Positions 49,611-63,638 of a DNA stretch of 64,000 bases are shown here, in pieces (within the stretch, counting starts at the first letter, position 1; each line of letters begins with the position of its first letter). The stretch lies in the NCBI GenBank assembly GCA_032173965.1, contig CM063283.1:37384243-37448242 (forward strand). The letters are read 5' to 3'. Made by a program: the position numbers and the translations under genes. Below the pieces are notes generated by a model. The model was not told where the DNA came from and searched no databases. It was given only the letters and a program-made list of their open reading frames with translations. Origin of the DNA: Sitta carolinensis. Taxonomy: Eukaryota; Chordata; Aves; Passeriformes; Sittidae.

Positions 49611-50744
49611 CACTTCAAGGTGGAGCATTCTTTAAATGCCTATTGCTTTCATAACTTTTGCAACTCAAAGATTTGAATTTATAAATGAAATTCAATCCCA
49701 TCGTTTCAGCTGCATTGAGTAAATTAACACATTTCAAAGACTGTAGTGGTAGTTTCTCTACTCTCACAGCACTGGCAGACACCATTGAGTTCTGAGCTTC
49801 AGTTTACAACGAGGGAATGGAAATTTAAGAGAGAGAAACTGGATTAGGCTGTTAAGATGTCTGCAATGAAATGGCATGAATGGAGAACCCAGCATTTCAA
49901 GGGAGTGTTATGCGAGAGGGTGTGGTCATGTGCTGGCTTTGTGTAGCTCTGTGGTCATGTGCTTATGGTCAAAGCATGGGAAGGTTGAGTTACTGGCACT
50001 GAGAGCCTCTCAAATAGTACTGCTGTGGTATTGGACAAAAGGATTTGAAAATTGCTGCCATGCTTTTGATTTTTTTCACAAATATATTGGAAACATAAAT
50101 GTATAGAGTAGGAATTCATTTCAGAAATAGTGCATGGGGTCATCTGTGCTGCAGACCACTTGTGTAAGTAAGAGAGAACATACCTAGAGATCCATGAGTC
50201 TTGTCTGTTGAACACCTTTTTCTGTGGCTTGCATAAATTTGAATTTATAGCATGTTGTTCAATTTTCTGGTGAAGAGACTGTGGGAGAAACTAGAACAAC
50301 ACTTGTGGAAGGTGTTTATGGTTGACTAAGAGTTAGTAGAAGAAGCCTTTTTTAAAAGGAGAGGGTATTTTCAGAAGTGTTTTAGTGAATAAAGCTATTA
50401 AACTGAAGTGTTGTTTAACTCATATCAAGGACATTAGTGGGAAATTATAGGGTGTCCTTTAAGGGTTTTGAAAATCAGAAGTGGAGAAAATCATGAAAAA
50501 TACGTATGTTTTGCATGCATTATACAGTTTGTGCATTATGTATCTGACAGTTTTAATCAAGTCCTTTTGGATCCCTATTGTCACAGTGATTTAAAATCTG
50601 TGCCAAATTTCTCTTTCCTATCTTTTTCACACAGGTACTGAAAAATACAAAATTATCATAACTTATTGTAGTAAGATCTCTCATCTCACCTGCATCCAAG
50701 GACTTCCTTCTACATTATCTACATTTCAGTGTTTTCATTTAATT

Positions 50745-50885
50745 GTTGGTTTGGGGTGTTTTTTGTATTTTGTTGGTTTTTGTTTTTGTTTTTGTTTTTT
50801 TCTTGAGGGTTTGGAGGTTTTTCAGTGGCTGTTGTTTAGGGTTGTTTTTTTGTTATGCTTTTTTTTCTAATTTAGGGTTTTTTAA
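50745..50885. repeat. T/G-rich low-complexity tract
   Basis: About 140 bp of TTTTTG, TTTGG and T runs with almost no C. It contains a short (GTTTTT)n run at about 50778-50800. Confidence 0.85.
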
Positions 50886-53225
50886 TTCCTGAGGTAGCTG
50901 TTTCTTTAAAAATCACTACATTTTGTCTCATCTACCTTTTTCTGGGGTAACAGGTCAGAAATTATTCACTAAATGTCAGATTATGAATCACTTCGTGTCA
51001 CTGGTGGTGTTAACATGAGTAATTTCATTGACTTCACTGTGAGTAACAGCTGCTCACTGTTGTGAAGTCAGAAGTTGCTATCTGCTGCTACAGGAGGAAT
51101 GCTATGGATGATGTGAAGATAGGTACCCATCCAGTTTCTCTACCTTTGATCAAGATCAAAGTACGCTTTTTGAGATTGGCGCTGTGTTAGATTAGGCTGC
51201 CTTCTTTACTATTCCAATTTGGTATTCTGTTTTTCTCTTGAATGTATAAAAATTTAGTTGCTTTTGTATTGACAGGCATTGCACTGAGAATATCAATTTG
51301 GAATTTTGTTGTCATTTTATGTCTGTATGCATTCTGTGTAAAAGCACATAAAGATACAGTGATTTCCTACTTAATCTTGATATGTGCCTATAGAAAGTGA
51401 AATGAGCACTCAGACAAATGAGTTCACTCTTGGAAGCCTTACTTCACTATCAAGGAGACAAGTAAGAATTGTGCTGCCTACTTAGAGTTTATGCACAGTA
51501 GGCAGTAAATATCCTGAGTCTCATCTGTTTTGTAACAACAATGGGTGCTTGGAATGGAAGGAAAAGAAAGTAGTGCACAACATCTTTCTGCCACTTGCAG
51601 GAATGTGACTTCCAGAATCAATAACAGCCTTTGTCTGAAGATATATTGTGAGATGAAGTACTTTCTACTGTAGAAATTGAAGAGAGATATGGAAGATTCA
51701 TTCAAACTGCATATAATAGCACAGATAATCATGCACGACTTCACTTCCATAGGTATTGGTCTTAATAATTGGATTTAATTGAACTTATTTAATAAGGTAT
51801 CTTCTAACGTCTTCAAACTCTTAAGTGTAATAATGTTGGTGGCTTAAGTATAAATTTTCTCAGAAATCATTGATCAATGACTAATGAATACTTTGCTCCA
51901 AAGGATTTGCGTTTTGGCTCAGCACAAAACAAAGAGGATGGCACAGAAAACAGCTAGAGGGTGCTCATTGTAGTTGCAATGTAGTCATCCATTCTGGAAT
52001 TGTGTGAGGGAAGTTTGTGTGAGGGAAAGATATGAAGGAAGTTGCTAAGAGTGACACTTGATTGAACAGATGGAGAAGAATGAAGTGTAGAGATAGAGTT
52101 AGGAGCCAAAGACTTATCAATATGACTGAACGAGAGTCATAGTCAACTTTAGTCTACATATCACAGGAGCTAAAATTGAGTTTTCTCAAGTATTTTATCT
52201 GAGCTTACTTAAGTGTCATAACACTTTCATCTTTCGACTTTCATAGAGTTCCCCCTTCTCCCCATAATTACTTTCTCCTGCCACTTACCTACTGGAGAAA
52301 TATTCCACTAGACACAGAGGTGCTTTCATTGACAAAATCCAGAAATCCTGCAATGATGAGACATTCAGTAAAAACATCTTGATAAAAAAGTCAGAATATG
52401 AACAGAAAAAAGGCCCAGCATGCTAGTTTAGTTTTATGGTAGAGTTACAACTTGAATTAGATCTCTACTAGACATTTACAGGTTGGAACACAAGGTTCAC
52501 TTTTTAGAGAGAACCCTAATCCTTCTATTATCCATGGGGATTTATTACACTTATTAAAGTGAGCTCTGTCCTGTCTGTGCCTCATAACAGAAGGTATTGC
52601 AGCAATGGCTGTATTTGCATGTGACAAGAAAAGAGCCTGTCACAAGGATTACAGCTTTAGAAAATCTGAACTACCGTTTAAGGAATGCTAACACTGATGT
52701 AGCATGAAGCTCAAACACAGCATAACTTTAAACTTGTTCTGCTTAAACCTTATTGGACTTTTAATTCCAGTAGTACAGGAAGGAGGATACTCATGTCAAA
52801 GCCAAGAAAATACCTTTGTAGATAAATTAAGGTAAATAAATATGATTTAATTTTCCTAAAAACATAATATATTTTTGCCTTTAAATAAGTATTAATAAAT
52901 AGCTTAGGTGAAATTAACATCTAATCTGGAATTTGCATGAGGCACTGTATGTAATACCAACAGATTGTCAGAGAAGTTGTGGGATTTTTTTTCCAGAACT
53001 ATCCACATGATGCAAAATACCATCTGAGAAAAACAGATGGTCATGCCTCTTCAATCTTGCATTTCTATATATGAGCTTGTAAAAATAAAATCTGTAGACA
53101 AATTAGCTAGAAATGTTTCCTATTTTATCTTGACCAGTGGATAAAATAAAGTCTCTAGAGTAAAACTCATAGCAATAACCTAGGATTCCCTGTACCAAAC
53201 CGCATGTTGCTAACTAGCTGACAGC

Positions 53226-53268
53226 TCTTCCTCTTCTTTCCCCTCTCCCTCTCCCTCCTCACTCCCAT
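53226..53268. repeat. CT-rich tract
   Basis: Pyrimidine-rich stretch with CTCCCT repeats. It resembles a polypyrimidine tract, but no AG acceptor with a following exon was recognised. Confidence 0.8.
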
Positions 53269-55154
53269 GATATGCTGAAATCTTTTCTGCATAGTGACAC
53301 AGCTTCAACAAGAGGGGTGGAATACATTTCCTTCCCTCCCACCTGCCCTCTCTCCCAAATGATTAGAGCACTTTTCAACAAAGTGGGAGATGTGGGTGTC
53401 CCTCCCTACCTTATACACACTGAGAATACATTAAGTATGAAATTACCTCCCAGGGGAAGTGATGGAAATGCCACTTGTTCATTTTTAGACTGAATCGGAA
53501 AGAAGCTTTATAGCAAAAAATTCTGCTGTAGTGAGGGAGAGATTACATGACCTTCTTGAGAAAGATTTTATTTTCTATTTTCTAATATCCTGATACTGCG
53601 GTTTACTCCCTTCCAGCCTGTCGATTTTTTTCATAGCATTGTGTTTTTAGGTGATTTATTCAAAATGTGTGTGAGCAAACCAAGTGAAGATCTTCAAAGC
53701 AGACAGAATATAGCTTGGTTTCATCGGCTGTTTGAACCTGAATTACTGTAATGACTGTAGTGGAATTATTTTCTTTTAAATGAGCAAATCTGACATGAAC
53801 TTCAAAGGGGAAATAAATACATGTAATAAAGCGTCCGTTTTCCTTTTTCTTTTCCTAAATGATTTTTTTTTATCCCCAGAAACACCAACAAAAGTTCAAA
53901 GTTCTAGATATTTAAATAGGTACCAAGATGTCTGAAGCTATAATCCTTTCTTTGCCTGTTCATTGAAAAATTGCTGACCTTATAAAAGCCTGTGTTCCTT
54001 TTCACTTTGATAACAGCATTTGCTTCATCAGTCCACAGTATGTATTACAGAAGTGAATCCATGCAGGATCAACTAATTGCTTGTACATGCATTTAAATAT
54101 AACTACCCTAGAATTCTTATCCTATAACCATACATACACAATTTTATTTTAAGACAGAGCTAAAAAGTTTTTTGTTCTCTTAAATTATTTTTGCGTTGTG
54201 TACCTTGTTCTAACAATTACATTTTACCAGTTAGTGCTTTATGAAGCATGATGGAATCTAACCAGCAACTAATATAAGAGCTCCAGTTTGCCCTCAGTAC
54301 ACAATCTTAAAGCCCATTAACATTTGTGCGAATTATATGTGGAACGTGCAGGGAGAATATAACCTTAAGCAAGTGAAAACTGAAGTTACTGTATATGCAG
54401 TCTACATTTTTCACAGCAGTGTGTTGTATCAATTGAAGTTTGTTAGACAGCAGGGAGACTAATAAAAACAGGGATAGTATAAATAAGACGAAACAAAGAA
54501 ATTAACAAAGCCCTTCTGCATTTACTAGGACATAATCTACAGATGTTTCTTGGTAGAAAACAGATTTCCACACAGCAGTTGCATTTAATATAAATGTTTG
54601 CACAGAATCCAGCTGGACTAATATATAGAGCCATCTCACAAGATTAGAAGCTTTATGAAAGAATCACCAGCTGACTAGAAAGAAGATGGGTGTCTGAAGT
54701 TGTCCAAATCTCCTAAAAAATAGATCAGTCTAACCTGTCAGCTTCAGGAGTAATTGAAGCAGAAATTCCTTTTAGCTGTAACATCCCTGACTATTTCTTT
54801 CTGTTAAGAAATTTGGAAAATACAGTGAGCTAAAGAAAAATTACAGGCAGTTGTGAAGTTCCAAGCTTAATATGGGATCCAAGTTGTCAACGTGTGCGTG
54901 TGTTCATGTGTGTGTGTTAAGCTTCATATATGAAGCCTTTATTTTCCTAGCCATGAATTCCAGCTTAAAATTATCTTGGGACTTGACAAAATTAATTTTA
55001 ACCTTGATAATATAGGCAACTAGTTGAAACATAGAGGTCATCAGGGACAACATGAGTGGTGAAACACAGGGAGCCTATTTTGAATAACAGAATATGAGTT
55101 AAAAGGAAAGAACAAACTAATTTTTCAGATTTACCCTTTCCCTAGTGATTTTGA
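53269..55154. other. Unique non-coding DNA
   Basis: No gene was recognised. The open frame at 53272-53493 (73 codons) has no recognisable domain. Sequence at 53590-54420 is mixed in composition and free of simple repeats. Confidence 0.55.
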
Positions 55155-55230
55155 TCAAGTTACGAGTTGGACTTAATGCTCATTTTTCGTCCCTTCCAAC
55201 TATGGTCATTATATGACTATGATTTTCTGT
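55155..55230 (+). mobile_element. CR1 retrotransposon 3' end fragment
   Basis: gagttggacttaatgctc, then cgtcccttccaactatgg and atgactatgattttctg form a diverged CR1 3' terminus on the plus strand. Only the extreme 3' end remains recognisable, although it may extend upstream into about 55000. Confidence 0.75.
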
Positions 55231-55301
55231 TCTAAGTTTCTTCTTCTTTCTCTGATTCTAAGTTTCTCCATCTGAAAACATAACTTTTTACCAACTTTGG
55301 T

Positions 55302-55340
55302 GGGTTTTTTTTTGTTTGTTTGTTTGTTTGGGGTTTTTTG
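55302..55340. repeat. TTTG microsatellite
   Basis: A T run followed by (TTTG)n and a GGGG-T6 block. Confidence 0.9.
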
Positions 55341-57396
55341 TAACAAATAATTTTTTATGCTACGCAGTTGGAATAAACAAAATTTGTGATGCTGCTTTTC
55401 TGTTAGATTCCCCTAAACAGAGATTCTGGTGAAAGATAATGTCTTATGTCTTGCCACTTCAAAAAATGTTTAGAAATAAATGAAATCATGGATCTTTGAG
55501 CATGAGGGATACTGCTTTTATATTTCTGGTTTTGTCCTATTGGTCAAACATAGCAATGAGAGGCTTTCCAGGCACAGGCACCATAAAAATTATCTTGCTA
55601 AAATTTGTTCTATAAAATTTACATATCTTGCCTAACTTTATCTTTGTCTCCATCTGCATTCCCAAGGGAACCACCTCTAGAAAGTGCTGAATTTTGTCTG
55701 TAACTAATTTTAGATACACATCTTGCAGGAGGGTAATTCACCTTCTGAAGGGGTCCTTTTATTTTTAACATAGAGGGAACCCTTGTAGCTTGCTTAGAAT
55801 TGAGACCTAGCACTTCGAAGGGTACAGTTAGAGAAGAAGAATCTACTGTCAGCATTCTGCACTAAATGCACTGAGAGTTTATCATGGTGTCAAGATGAGG
55901 AGAGTTAATCCACCTTGGAGCACTTTTGAAATCCGGCATTCCTCTTGCAACATTTTTAAAACATGCTATAATAGATAGAGAGGCCAGTAGCAACATGCTG
56001 AGTTAGCAACATTCAGGGAACTGTTTTTATCTGATGACAGTTATGAAGTTTGAAAGAAGATGAGGTCATTGCTATGTATGTCATATCAGAACGCATTCTG
56101 ACTACAGCTTTCTCTTTGAAATACGAGTTCTCTTACAATAATCATAAAATTCCAGTTCTTATTATATTCTTATTTTTCATTAGCAAGAATATTTCAAAAA
56201 TAGAGGAAGAGAATCTGCTTTTGTCCTTGTAAGAGCCAATCACCTTCAGTATCTCTATCAAGTTTTCTCAGTTTCTTAATTTTCTGTTTCTACTGCTGTT
56301 GCATCTTGTATAATTTTACTCTGACTTCTGTGTACTCCTTTTCAAAGTTGTACTTTTGTAAAGGTTTTGATAGAGGTCTGGAACAGTTTGTGACTTTCCT
56401 GCTTTACTTTCCCTGTTATCTCCCTGTTCAAAAAGCCCTTGATGGCACTAATCATAATTATTCAACTTCTGTGTTGTGTTCTGTCTTTTAAGATTTTCTT
56501 CCTTCTCTAGCAGTTTAACAGACATTACAGCACTGTTGTTTACAATTAACCTCGTTTACATATACTCACCAGCTCAGAAAATTCCCCCATTTTTTATTGA
56601 TTTGTGCAACTGTTTTCGACATTCTGAAAAACCTTTTTCTTCCATTTTCTTCTTTTTAGTGTTTTCTTCTTTCCTTTTAAAGAACAGAAGGCAATAATTA
56701 CTACCTTTAAAAATCCAGCTTGTAAAATCATTTCACTTCCTTTATTTTTTTTTAAATTCCTTATTTTATGTGTTATTGCCAAGCATCCCTTAAAAGATCT
56801 ACCTTTAAGGTACCTTGAGGCCAGTGTTTAACTGCTAATTGAACTGCAGGTAGTAGTATGTGATTGCCTTTTTAAATGTGAGTATGTGTCAAATGTGCAT
56901 CTGAGTGCCTGATAGCAAGAACATCCATAGCAATGATTAGCATCTGCAGTTAATATATATTAATATAGCAGATACTGCATTATTATTTTTTTTCCACTGC
57001 AGAGATACTTTTTTCACTCTGCAAATTGACAATATATATGCAGGATAATTTTTCTAATGAGGAATGCTTGATGTTGCTGTCCCATCGCCTTATTGTACTT
57101 AGAATATTTCTCAAATCAGGAGTTACTCTGTGTTAAGAGTGGTTGCTAAATTTATGCAGATGGTAAAACTTTTGTAATTTTTATACTAAGAACATGTATC
57201 ATGGTGAATAATGTATATGATGTGTTAATCAACATGTTTTATGTTTTAGGAAAGTCTGAAAGTTTGACACACTTTAAAATGTGTGAAAGATCTCTGCACT
57301 AGATGTAAATATCATAATATAGGTAATAAATATGGTGCAGTGGGAACAGGTAGAATCAGGCATTAACTACTGTTTTGAAACCAGCTGCTTCTGGCT
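55341..57396. other. Unique AT-rich non-coding DNA
   Basis: No gene or transposon was recognised. Open frames up to 78 codons lack recognisable domains. Confidence 0.55.
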
Positions 57397-57765
57397 TGTC
57401 TTGGTTTAACCACAGCTGGCAACTAAATCCCACACAGCCACTTATTCTTCTAATTCTTGCCACCTCCCCCCCCTCCCCTCTCTTGGCAGGATGAGGGAGA
57501 TAATTGGAAGAATAAAAATGAGAAAACACACGAGTGGAGGCAAAGACAGTTTAATAAAGAAAGTAAAAACTCTGTATATGACAAAGCAATGTAACAATTC
57601 ATTCATGACACCCTATGAGCAGGCAGGTATTCAACCCTCTCCAGAAAGAGGGGCTCCATTACTCCAAACATCCTCCCCTTCTTTTTTTATTTGCCCAGTT
57701 TTATATGCTGAGCATGATGCCATAAGGTCTGGAATATCCCTTTGGTCAGCTGGGGCCAGATGGGT
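57397..57765 (-). mobile_element. Truncated ERVL-type LTR
   Basis: The element starts TGTCTTGGTTTAACCAC. It contains cagctggcaactaaatccc, a C-rich block at 57463-57480, gatgagggagataattgg, and ataaaaatgagaaaac. Further on come gacagtttaataaag and atgctgagcatgatgcc, then ggaatatccctttggtcagc. This order is familiar from avian ERVL-type LTRs, where it is normally read on the minus strand. The copy loses similarity near 57765, before the expected other end, so it is truncated. The 118-codon open frame at 57491-57847 crosses the LTR edge and is not a gene. Confidence 0.8.
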
Positions 57766-60700
57766 AATTTTATTAAACAGTTACATCTCATGCATGCAGA
57801 AAAGATGGACGTTTTTCACAGGTTGTTTTGCAGTGTCAATACCCTGAAGCAGCAAATCTTGCAAGATTCCCTAAAAATCAACTTGTGTCATATTCCATGC
57901 ATTCTATTCCTTTATTCAAGGGTGACTACAGTCTTTATAGGCACCCCGAATTATTTCTGTTCCACTAAAATTCAGTTCTTCCTTAAAAATAGTAAAAACT
58001 TTTCTAATGTTTGTTTATTTTACTGTATCAGCTTTCCACTTCATTTACAGGAAAGTAAAGCTAGTATCTGAAATGTGTGAGAAAAAAATAAAGTGTAAGA
58101 AAATCTAGGCAAGATAAACATACATTCCTGACCTCAGCTTATCCAGATTAATATCCCATAAAACAAAAGCCTCACTCAGTAAAGAAACCTTAGTTTGACA
58201 GTGAGGTTTAGAGACTGGTAAATAACACTGATAGAAACTCATATAAAATATGGCTCTAGAATAACAAGAGCCATTTAATTCTGTCTGTCCTAGACTGCTC
58301 TAGGCCAGTGAAAGGAGGAACAACACAGTTACCTTTCTGTAACTAAGAACTGAATTCTAATTCTAAGAACTGAATAAACAAGGAAAAGGACATGGTTTTG
58401 GTGCATGTAGAAGAGATTCAGCATTGTAAACCTTTTGGTTAAAATGGAATAAATCACTTTTAAATTTTTGCTGGATGTTTAGAAACAGAGATTCATTTTC
58501 AAAGAAGGAACAGTACACATTCAGGTCTTGGATCTGATCCAAGTACTTCTGAAGGCAAACTTGAAAATAATGGTAGTGGAAGAGGTTGTGTAAGTAATTG
58601 TATTGGTCCTGTTCTTTACAGAAATATGGCTTTCATAGTTAGGTGCAGGATAATTTGGATGAATGCGTGATTTCCATTCAATACACTGTCAATGGCATCA
58701 TGCTTCTTTCAAAAACTGGTGAAAAATTGTATGAATTTTGGTTTTGGATTGTCAGCCTAAACTATTTTAAGCATGGCTAGATGAAGTTTCTTTTTTTCCC
58801 GCAAAACTTTAATAATGTTTGCTCTGTTGCAATAGTTATTTATCTTGTCACAACAACACAGGCCTAAATGTCCTTTCTGAGTAAGAAAACAAAAATCTTG
58901 GGTTTGGGAGACAGCAGGTATTTTCCCCCCAACTGTTACTGGAGTTGCCTTTTCACCCATTTGCATTTCTACCTTTTAAAATGCAATGAAACCTGTTTAC
59001 ATTCTGTTCCTCTGAAGTCCAATGTAGGAAGGAAGTTCTTTGAAAGGAAGCATATGCCACTTCTTCCTAAATGCTTTCCAAAAGAAGTGTGCACCACTAC
59101 CCTTACAACGTACAGGGTACTACTCATTGTGTCACAATGCTGATGTTTGATTATTGTTAATATATATGAAATATCTTGGTAAAAGAAAGAATTTCATGTT
59201 GCATTTAAGACAACCTAAAAGTAGTGATTTGATTTCCCCCTGCAGATCAGGTGAAGGATTGTGTGTCACTGAGCTCCAGTTACCTTATAATTTGACTCAT
59301 ACAATGGTATCTTTACAACTACACTTAGACAATCCAGTCCTTAATGATATTAAAGCCATAAATATATTCCTAAGAGCAAAAGAAACACTTGCTGAACAAT
59401 GAAAACAAGGAAGTTTTACACTCCAAAAATTTGTGGAAGAAATTACAGGGGACACTTGTTAGAAATTTATTGGATTTTGCTATCAGAGAATGGAGAATTA
59501 GAGGAAAGAATAAGGGTATGAAATGCAGCTTTTTATTAGAAGTAGAAAGTTTATGATTTGAAATGTGTACTGTGAAACATAAAATTTTTGCCCAATGTTT
59601 GCATTATGATGTTAAGGCTCATTTACATTTAAAAGTCATGGAATAAAAGTGCACAAGAAAAAAAGTTTCAAAAGACATTAGGAAAGCTCTTGTCACATCT
59701 TTTAGATTATCCTGAAAGGTCCTAATAAAATTGAGAAAATATTGCACATCTTTCCCCATACATGATGCTCAAAGTACATCCATTTGGAAGGGAACAAAAT
59801 GTTTTATCACACAGTAGCTCTTGAATATCAAATTAATATACTAGTTTAGGGGGTATATATTTCACACTGAGGACGAACAAGGTTTTAATATTAAAACTTA
59901 TATATTTATAAAACATCTAATGTTGCCTAATCCTTGAACAACCTGATGAGTAACTTGATTATCAGCCGAACAAACCATCTGAAATTCATTGCCCTTAGCC
60001 AGATAACAAAAACCAACAAAAGTAGCTTTCTGTGAATTTGTCCTCAATTAGCAGATAAATGCACTATCTTGTTGTGACCTCTCTTCAAAACATTTTGTCT
60101 CTGATTAACCTTTAATTGTTTAAATTTCAACTGTAGTTAAAAACAATGCAAAGAGTTGTGCTGAACAAGGTTGGTTATAGAACACACTCTATCAGAATTA
60201 CATTTTGTAAAAATAATCGTACTTACTATGCAAAGAAACTTAAGAGATAAAGTGTTTTTCCTGAACTTTCTTCAAGAGAAAAGAAAAAGCAATTTACTCT
60301 ATACAGTTAAAATAATCTCTTTAATATTGGTACCAAAATAGCAAAATGCTGTAATTACATCATTATTTTGTCAGTCTCTGTCAATCCTTTGTAAGAAAAT
60401 ATTCTCTCTTACCCTTTATCCAGGTCTTAACACCTTCATAATGTTGTTACCTCAATTGTTTTAGAGTTCATGCTTTTCAGCTTAGGGATATGGCTCCTAT
60501 TTGTCTGTAAAGTACCATTATATTTACTAGGTTATATTAGTAAATCAATAAAAATAGTAATTTGGTATCTTTTGTAGTTCTTAATACCCATGACAATGTA
60601 TTTACTTTGGCAAAGCAGGCTGTCATGGTTATACGTGTTTGCCATATCTGCTCCAGATACTGAACAGTTTTATTGTCCCTTATTAAATACAAATCACACT

Positions 60701-63638
60701 CAAAGTTTACTCACCAAAAGAGCAAAAGGTTATATTTCCTTCCCAGCAGTATCTTTGGACAGCACTCTGTCTAGTTTCTACTTGTACTTTGGCCTGCATC
60801 TGTACTAGCAAATTAAGCAGGGCAAGAGAACTTTTGCAGAACACTGGAATGCATCTGTCTGTACTGTTATTTTGTAATACTCCTTTACATGTTTTCAGGT
60901 TTGTTACAAAAAGCAATAACAAATAAAATACCTCGCAATGACAGTTTCAGAAAGGAACAATTCTCAAAGGACAAAATGAATGTAATTTCTGGTACTGGAG
61001 GAGGGTATGAATGTTTTGATATGGATGCATTACTAACACTGAATGCCAAAGAATTATCCCATTAGTTTTTTCACAAGATGCAGCCTTAGATGCTAAGTGA
61101 TTTCTGTAGATCAAAATGCTAAGTAATTTCTGTAGATGAAAATATAAATTTTTGATCTAAAAGGCTGAAAAAAGACTTGAAGCTGGTAAACGTTCAGTAA
61201 TCTTATTCTGGGTTCCCTGCTTCATAGCCATGTGATAGAAATTTCTCACAAAGACCCTCTTTTTTCTCCACGGAAAAAATCTCTGTGAAGAAAGTAAATA
61301 TACTAAATGTTGTATATAACCTACTATTTATTTTCCACTAATGTATGTAGTAACAAACTAAATTTGTATTGAAAAGTTGTGTTTTGTGTGATACCACAAA
61401 ACTCTTCGGAAATAGAAATGTGACCATGACTGTGTGCTCTACATTTTCTCTAAATATATATAGCTTTCATCATCTTTACATATATTAGAAAAATTGAAGG
61501 ACATACAGCTGGTATGCTAACAGGTAAGTCAAGATGTATAGTTAATTCCAAGATCAGAGTTCAAATGGTAATTGGTCCTCTAAGTCTCCAGCTTGTGCTG
61601 ATTCAATAAACAGATCATGATCTTTGACCATGGATTTATTCTGTCTGAAAATTTAGAAAAGTCTCATGTTCAGGAGCTGGTTTCACACATTGTGCTGGGG
61701 ACTTTTGTTTGTTTTTTTTTTTTGTTCAAGATCAACAAATAAAGAATAAAATGTGAGAAGCATATATATGTAGAAATAGGAACTGTCTGGAGAGGAATTT
61801 ATACCTTTTAATAAGTAATTTTCTGGTATAGATTTCTAGTAGTTCTGCTTAACTTCAGGAATGCTGAATGAAGCCTTATGTATACATTGAGAAGATGTGA
61901 GTGGTTTAACCAAGCATCTTAATTTTTTTACTTTGCATTAGTCTGGTACTCTGGATATTGAAATAGCTGTATAATCTACACACTAGATAGAAACACAGAT
62001 TTAAACAGAATAATACTAGCAAAGATATTTAAAATTATTCAGTGTGTAAGATAAATTTCAAGAAGACTTGTCTTCTAATATTGCAGCTTTGCATAACTGT
62101 ACCTGGAGGTATTTTGCAACAAAAGTATATTAAGGTAAACAGAGAAATTCAGATACATAATATCTAGAGCTCTATGATTCCCACTGCAGAAATCTCCATA
62201 ATTATAGAGATTATAGAGATTACACACTAATACTAATTCTCCTCTAAAACTGATGCAATTAAAAGATAGTAGTAGCTCTAAATTAAAACCTCAAATTTGC
62301 ATTTGAAAGATAACAATTAGATTAGTCAATAAAACTTTGTGAAGTAAAAATGTAATCTTTCTTATTTTCCCATGGAAAAAAACAAAAGAAATAAAGAAGA
62401 GAAGAGATAGACTACAGGAACAGTGTAATTATTAACAGTGGAGCTTTGTTCTCCTAGTCACTGCAACACTTCAGTTTTGGATTTTGGGAACATCTGTTCA
62501 CACATGTAATATGTATATCTACACTGCCATAAAAGATAGATGATAAGTTAGGCTTCAAAACTGCTGCTGCTTGTATTGTTGAGTTTGTCATTCTACAGTA
62601 CTTTCTGGGTATACCTCAGCCAAAAGTGATGGCGGAGGTAGAAGGGAGAAATGGCAAAGCCAGCCTTTCAGCACTGTACAGTACTGGGATCAAAGCTCTC
62701 TTTGAATTCCTTGTACAGTTGCCAATATTGATTTTCAGAAATGTTGGAGAGCAAAATTATGAAAAGTTTGGTGACAAAGAATTCAACATTAAAAAAAATA
62801 TATTTCAACCATCTTTAGGTTTAAAAAATATGTTAGGGAAAAACTTGAGTGTAAGCTTTGGCAGAGTTCAGAGACTGAAATGCTAGAGCTATTTTTTTGT
62901 AAATGAAGCCTGGAAGATTAGGAATTTGATGAATATGTTTGTTCTCCAAGCAACAGGGATATTTTAGAATTTGTGGCCTAATTTCTAATCCAAAAAAATA
63001 GATTGCAATTTTATTTAGTTATCACCTGCTGTGTAGAGCCCTCGTTACAAATGCAAGGATCATAGGGGATGTTGTGGGCATAATGTATTTTTTCCCCTTG
63101 TTGCTTCAAACATAGAGGAAATAGCTCTCTCCTTAAACCTTAATGAGTCAAGGTGAATTCAAACCAGATGTTTTCTTGTTTTATTCCCACTGACAAATCA
63201 CAGCTCAACTTGCTTCATAGAGTGCCCTAAATGCAATGACCAACTGGTGCTCTCTCTTTTAGGACTGAATGTTCATGGGTCAGGCTACAAGCTAAAAGTT
63301 TATTTTTCTAACTGTTTTATGGGAGAGTTTTGTTAAAGGACTTGGCACAATGCACTTCAGTTTACATTTAGGCTTGACAGCAGTCCTATCCTCAAAGTGT
63401 GTATGTGTGTAATTTAGTTGCTGTGCTACTGGAAGTCTATGGAAGATTAATGAATGGTAAGGCTCTGTGGCAGTCGTGAAGAGATGCAGGATAGAACAAA
63501 CCAGTTACCATCTGTTCAAAATATCTCTTACAGCTTTTTTAAGGAAAACCCTTATCAGCAGGAGATAAAGGCATGCAATAGTTTTAAATATTAATATTTT
63601 CTGATGTCAATGGGAAGTTCTGTTGCTGTACTTACCTT
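57766..63638. other. Long unique AT-rich non-coding DNA
   Basis: Nearly 6 kb without a recognised gene or transposon. Small duplications occur at 58341-58379 (CTAAGAACTGAAT twice) and 61091-61142. A short run of 13 T lies near 61710-61722. Open frames (up to 109 codons at 57742-58071, overlapping the LTR) have no recognisable domains. Confidence 0.55.
61091..61142. repeat. 26-bp tandem duplication
   Basis: TGCTAAGTGATTTCTGTAGA plus TCAAAA at 61091-61116 is repeated at 61117-61142 with two substitutions. It is a recent-looking local duplication. Confidence 0.92.

Larger units (their letters stand above)
49343..53225. other. Unique AT-rich non-coding DNA
   Basis: No gene or transposon was recognised. 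An A-rich tract at 49578-49610 and a T/G-rich tract at 50745-50885 are the only simple repeats. Confidence 0.55.

Noticed and set aside
53226..53345. Polypyrimidine tract that could precede a splice acceptor and the 73-codon frame at 53272
   Set aside because: No convincing branch point/AG acceptor and donor pair bounds a conserved-looking exon, and the peptide is not recognised.
57491..57847. 118-codon plus-strand open frame
   Set aside because: It lies mostly inside an LTR and runs past its broken edge, with no retroviral or host domain.
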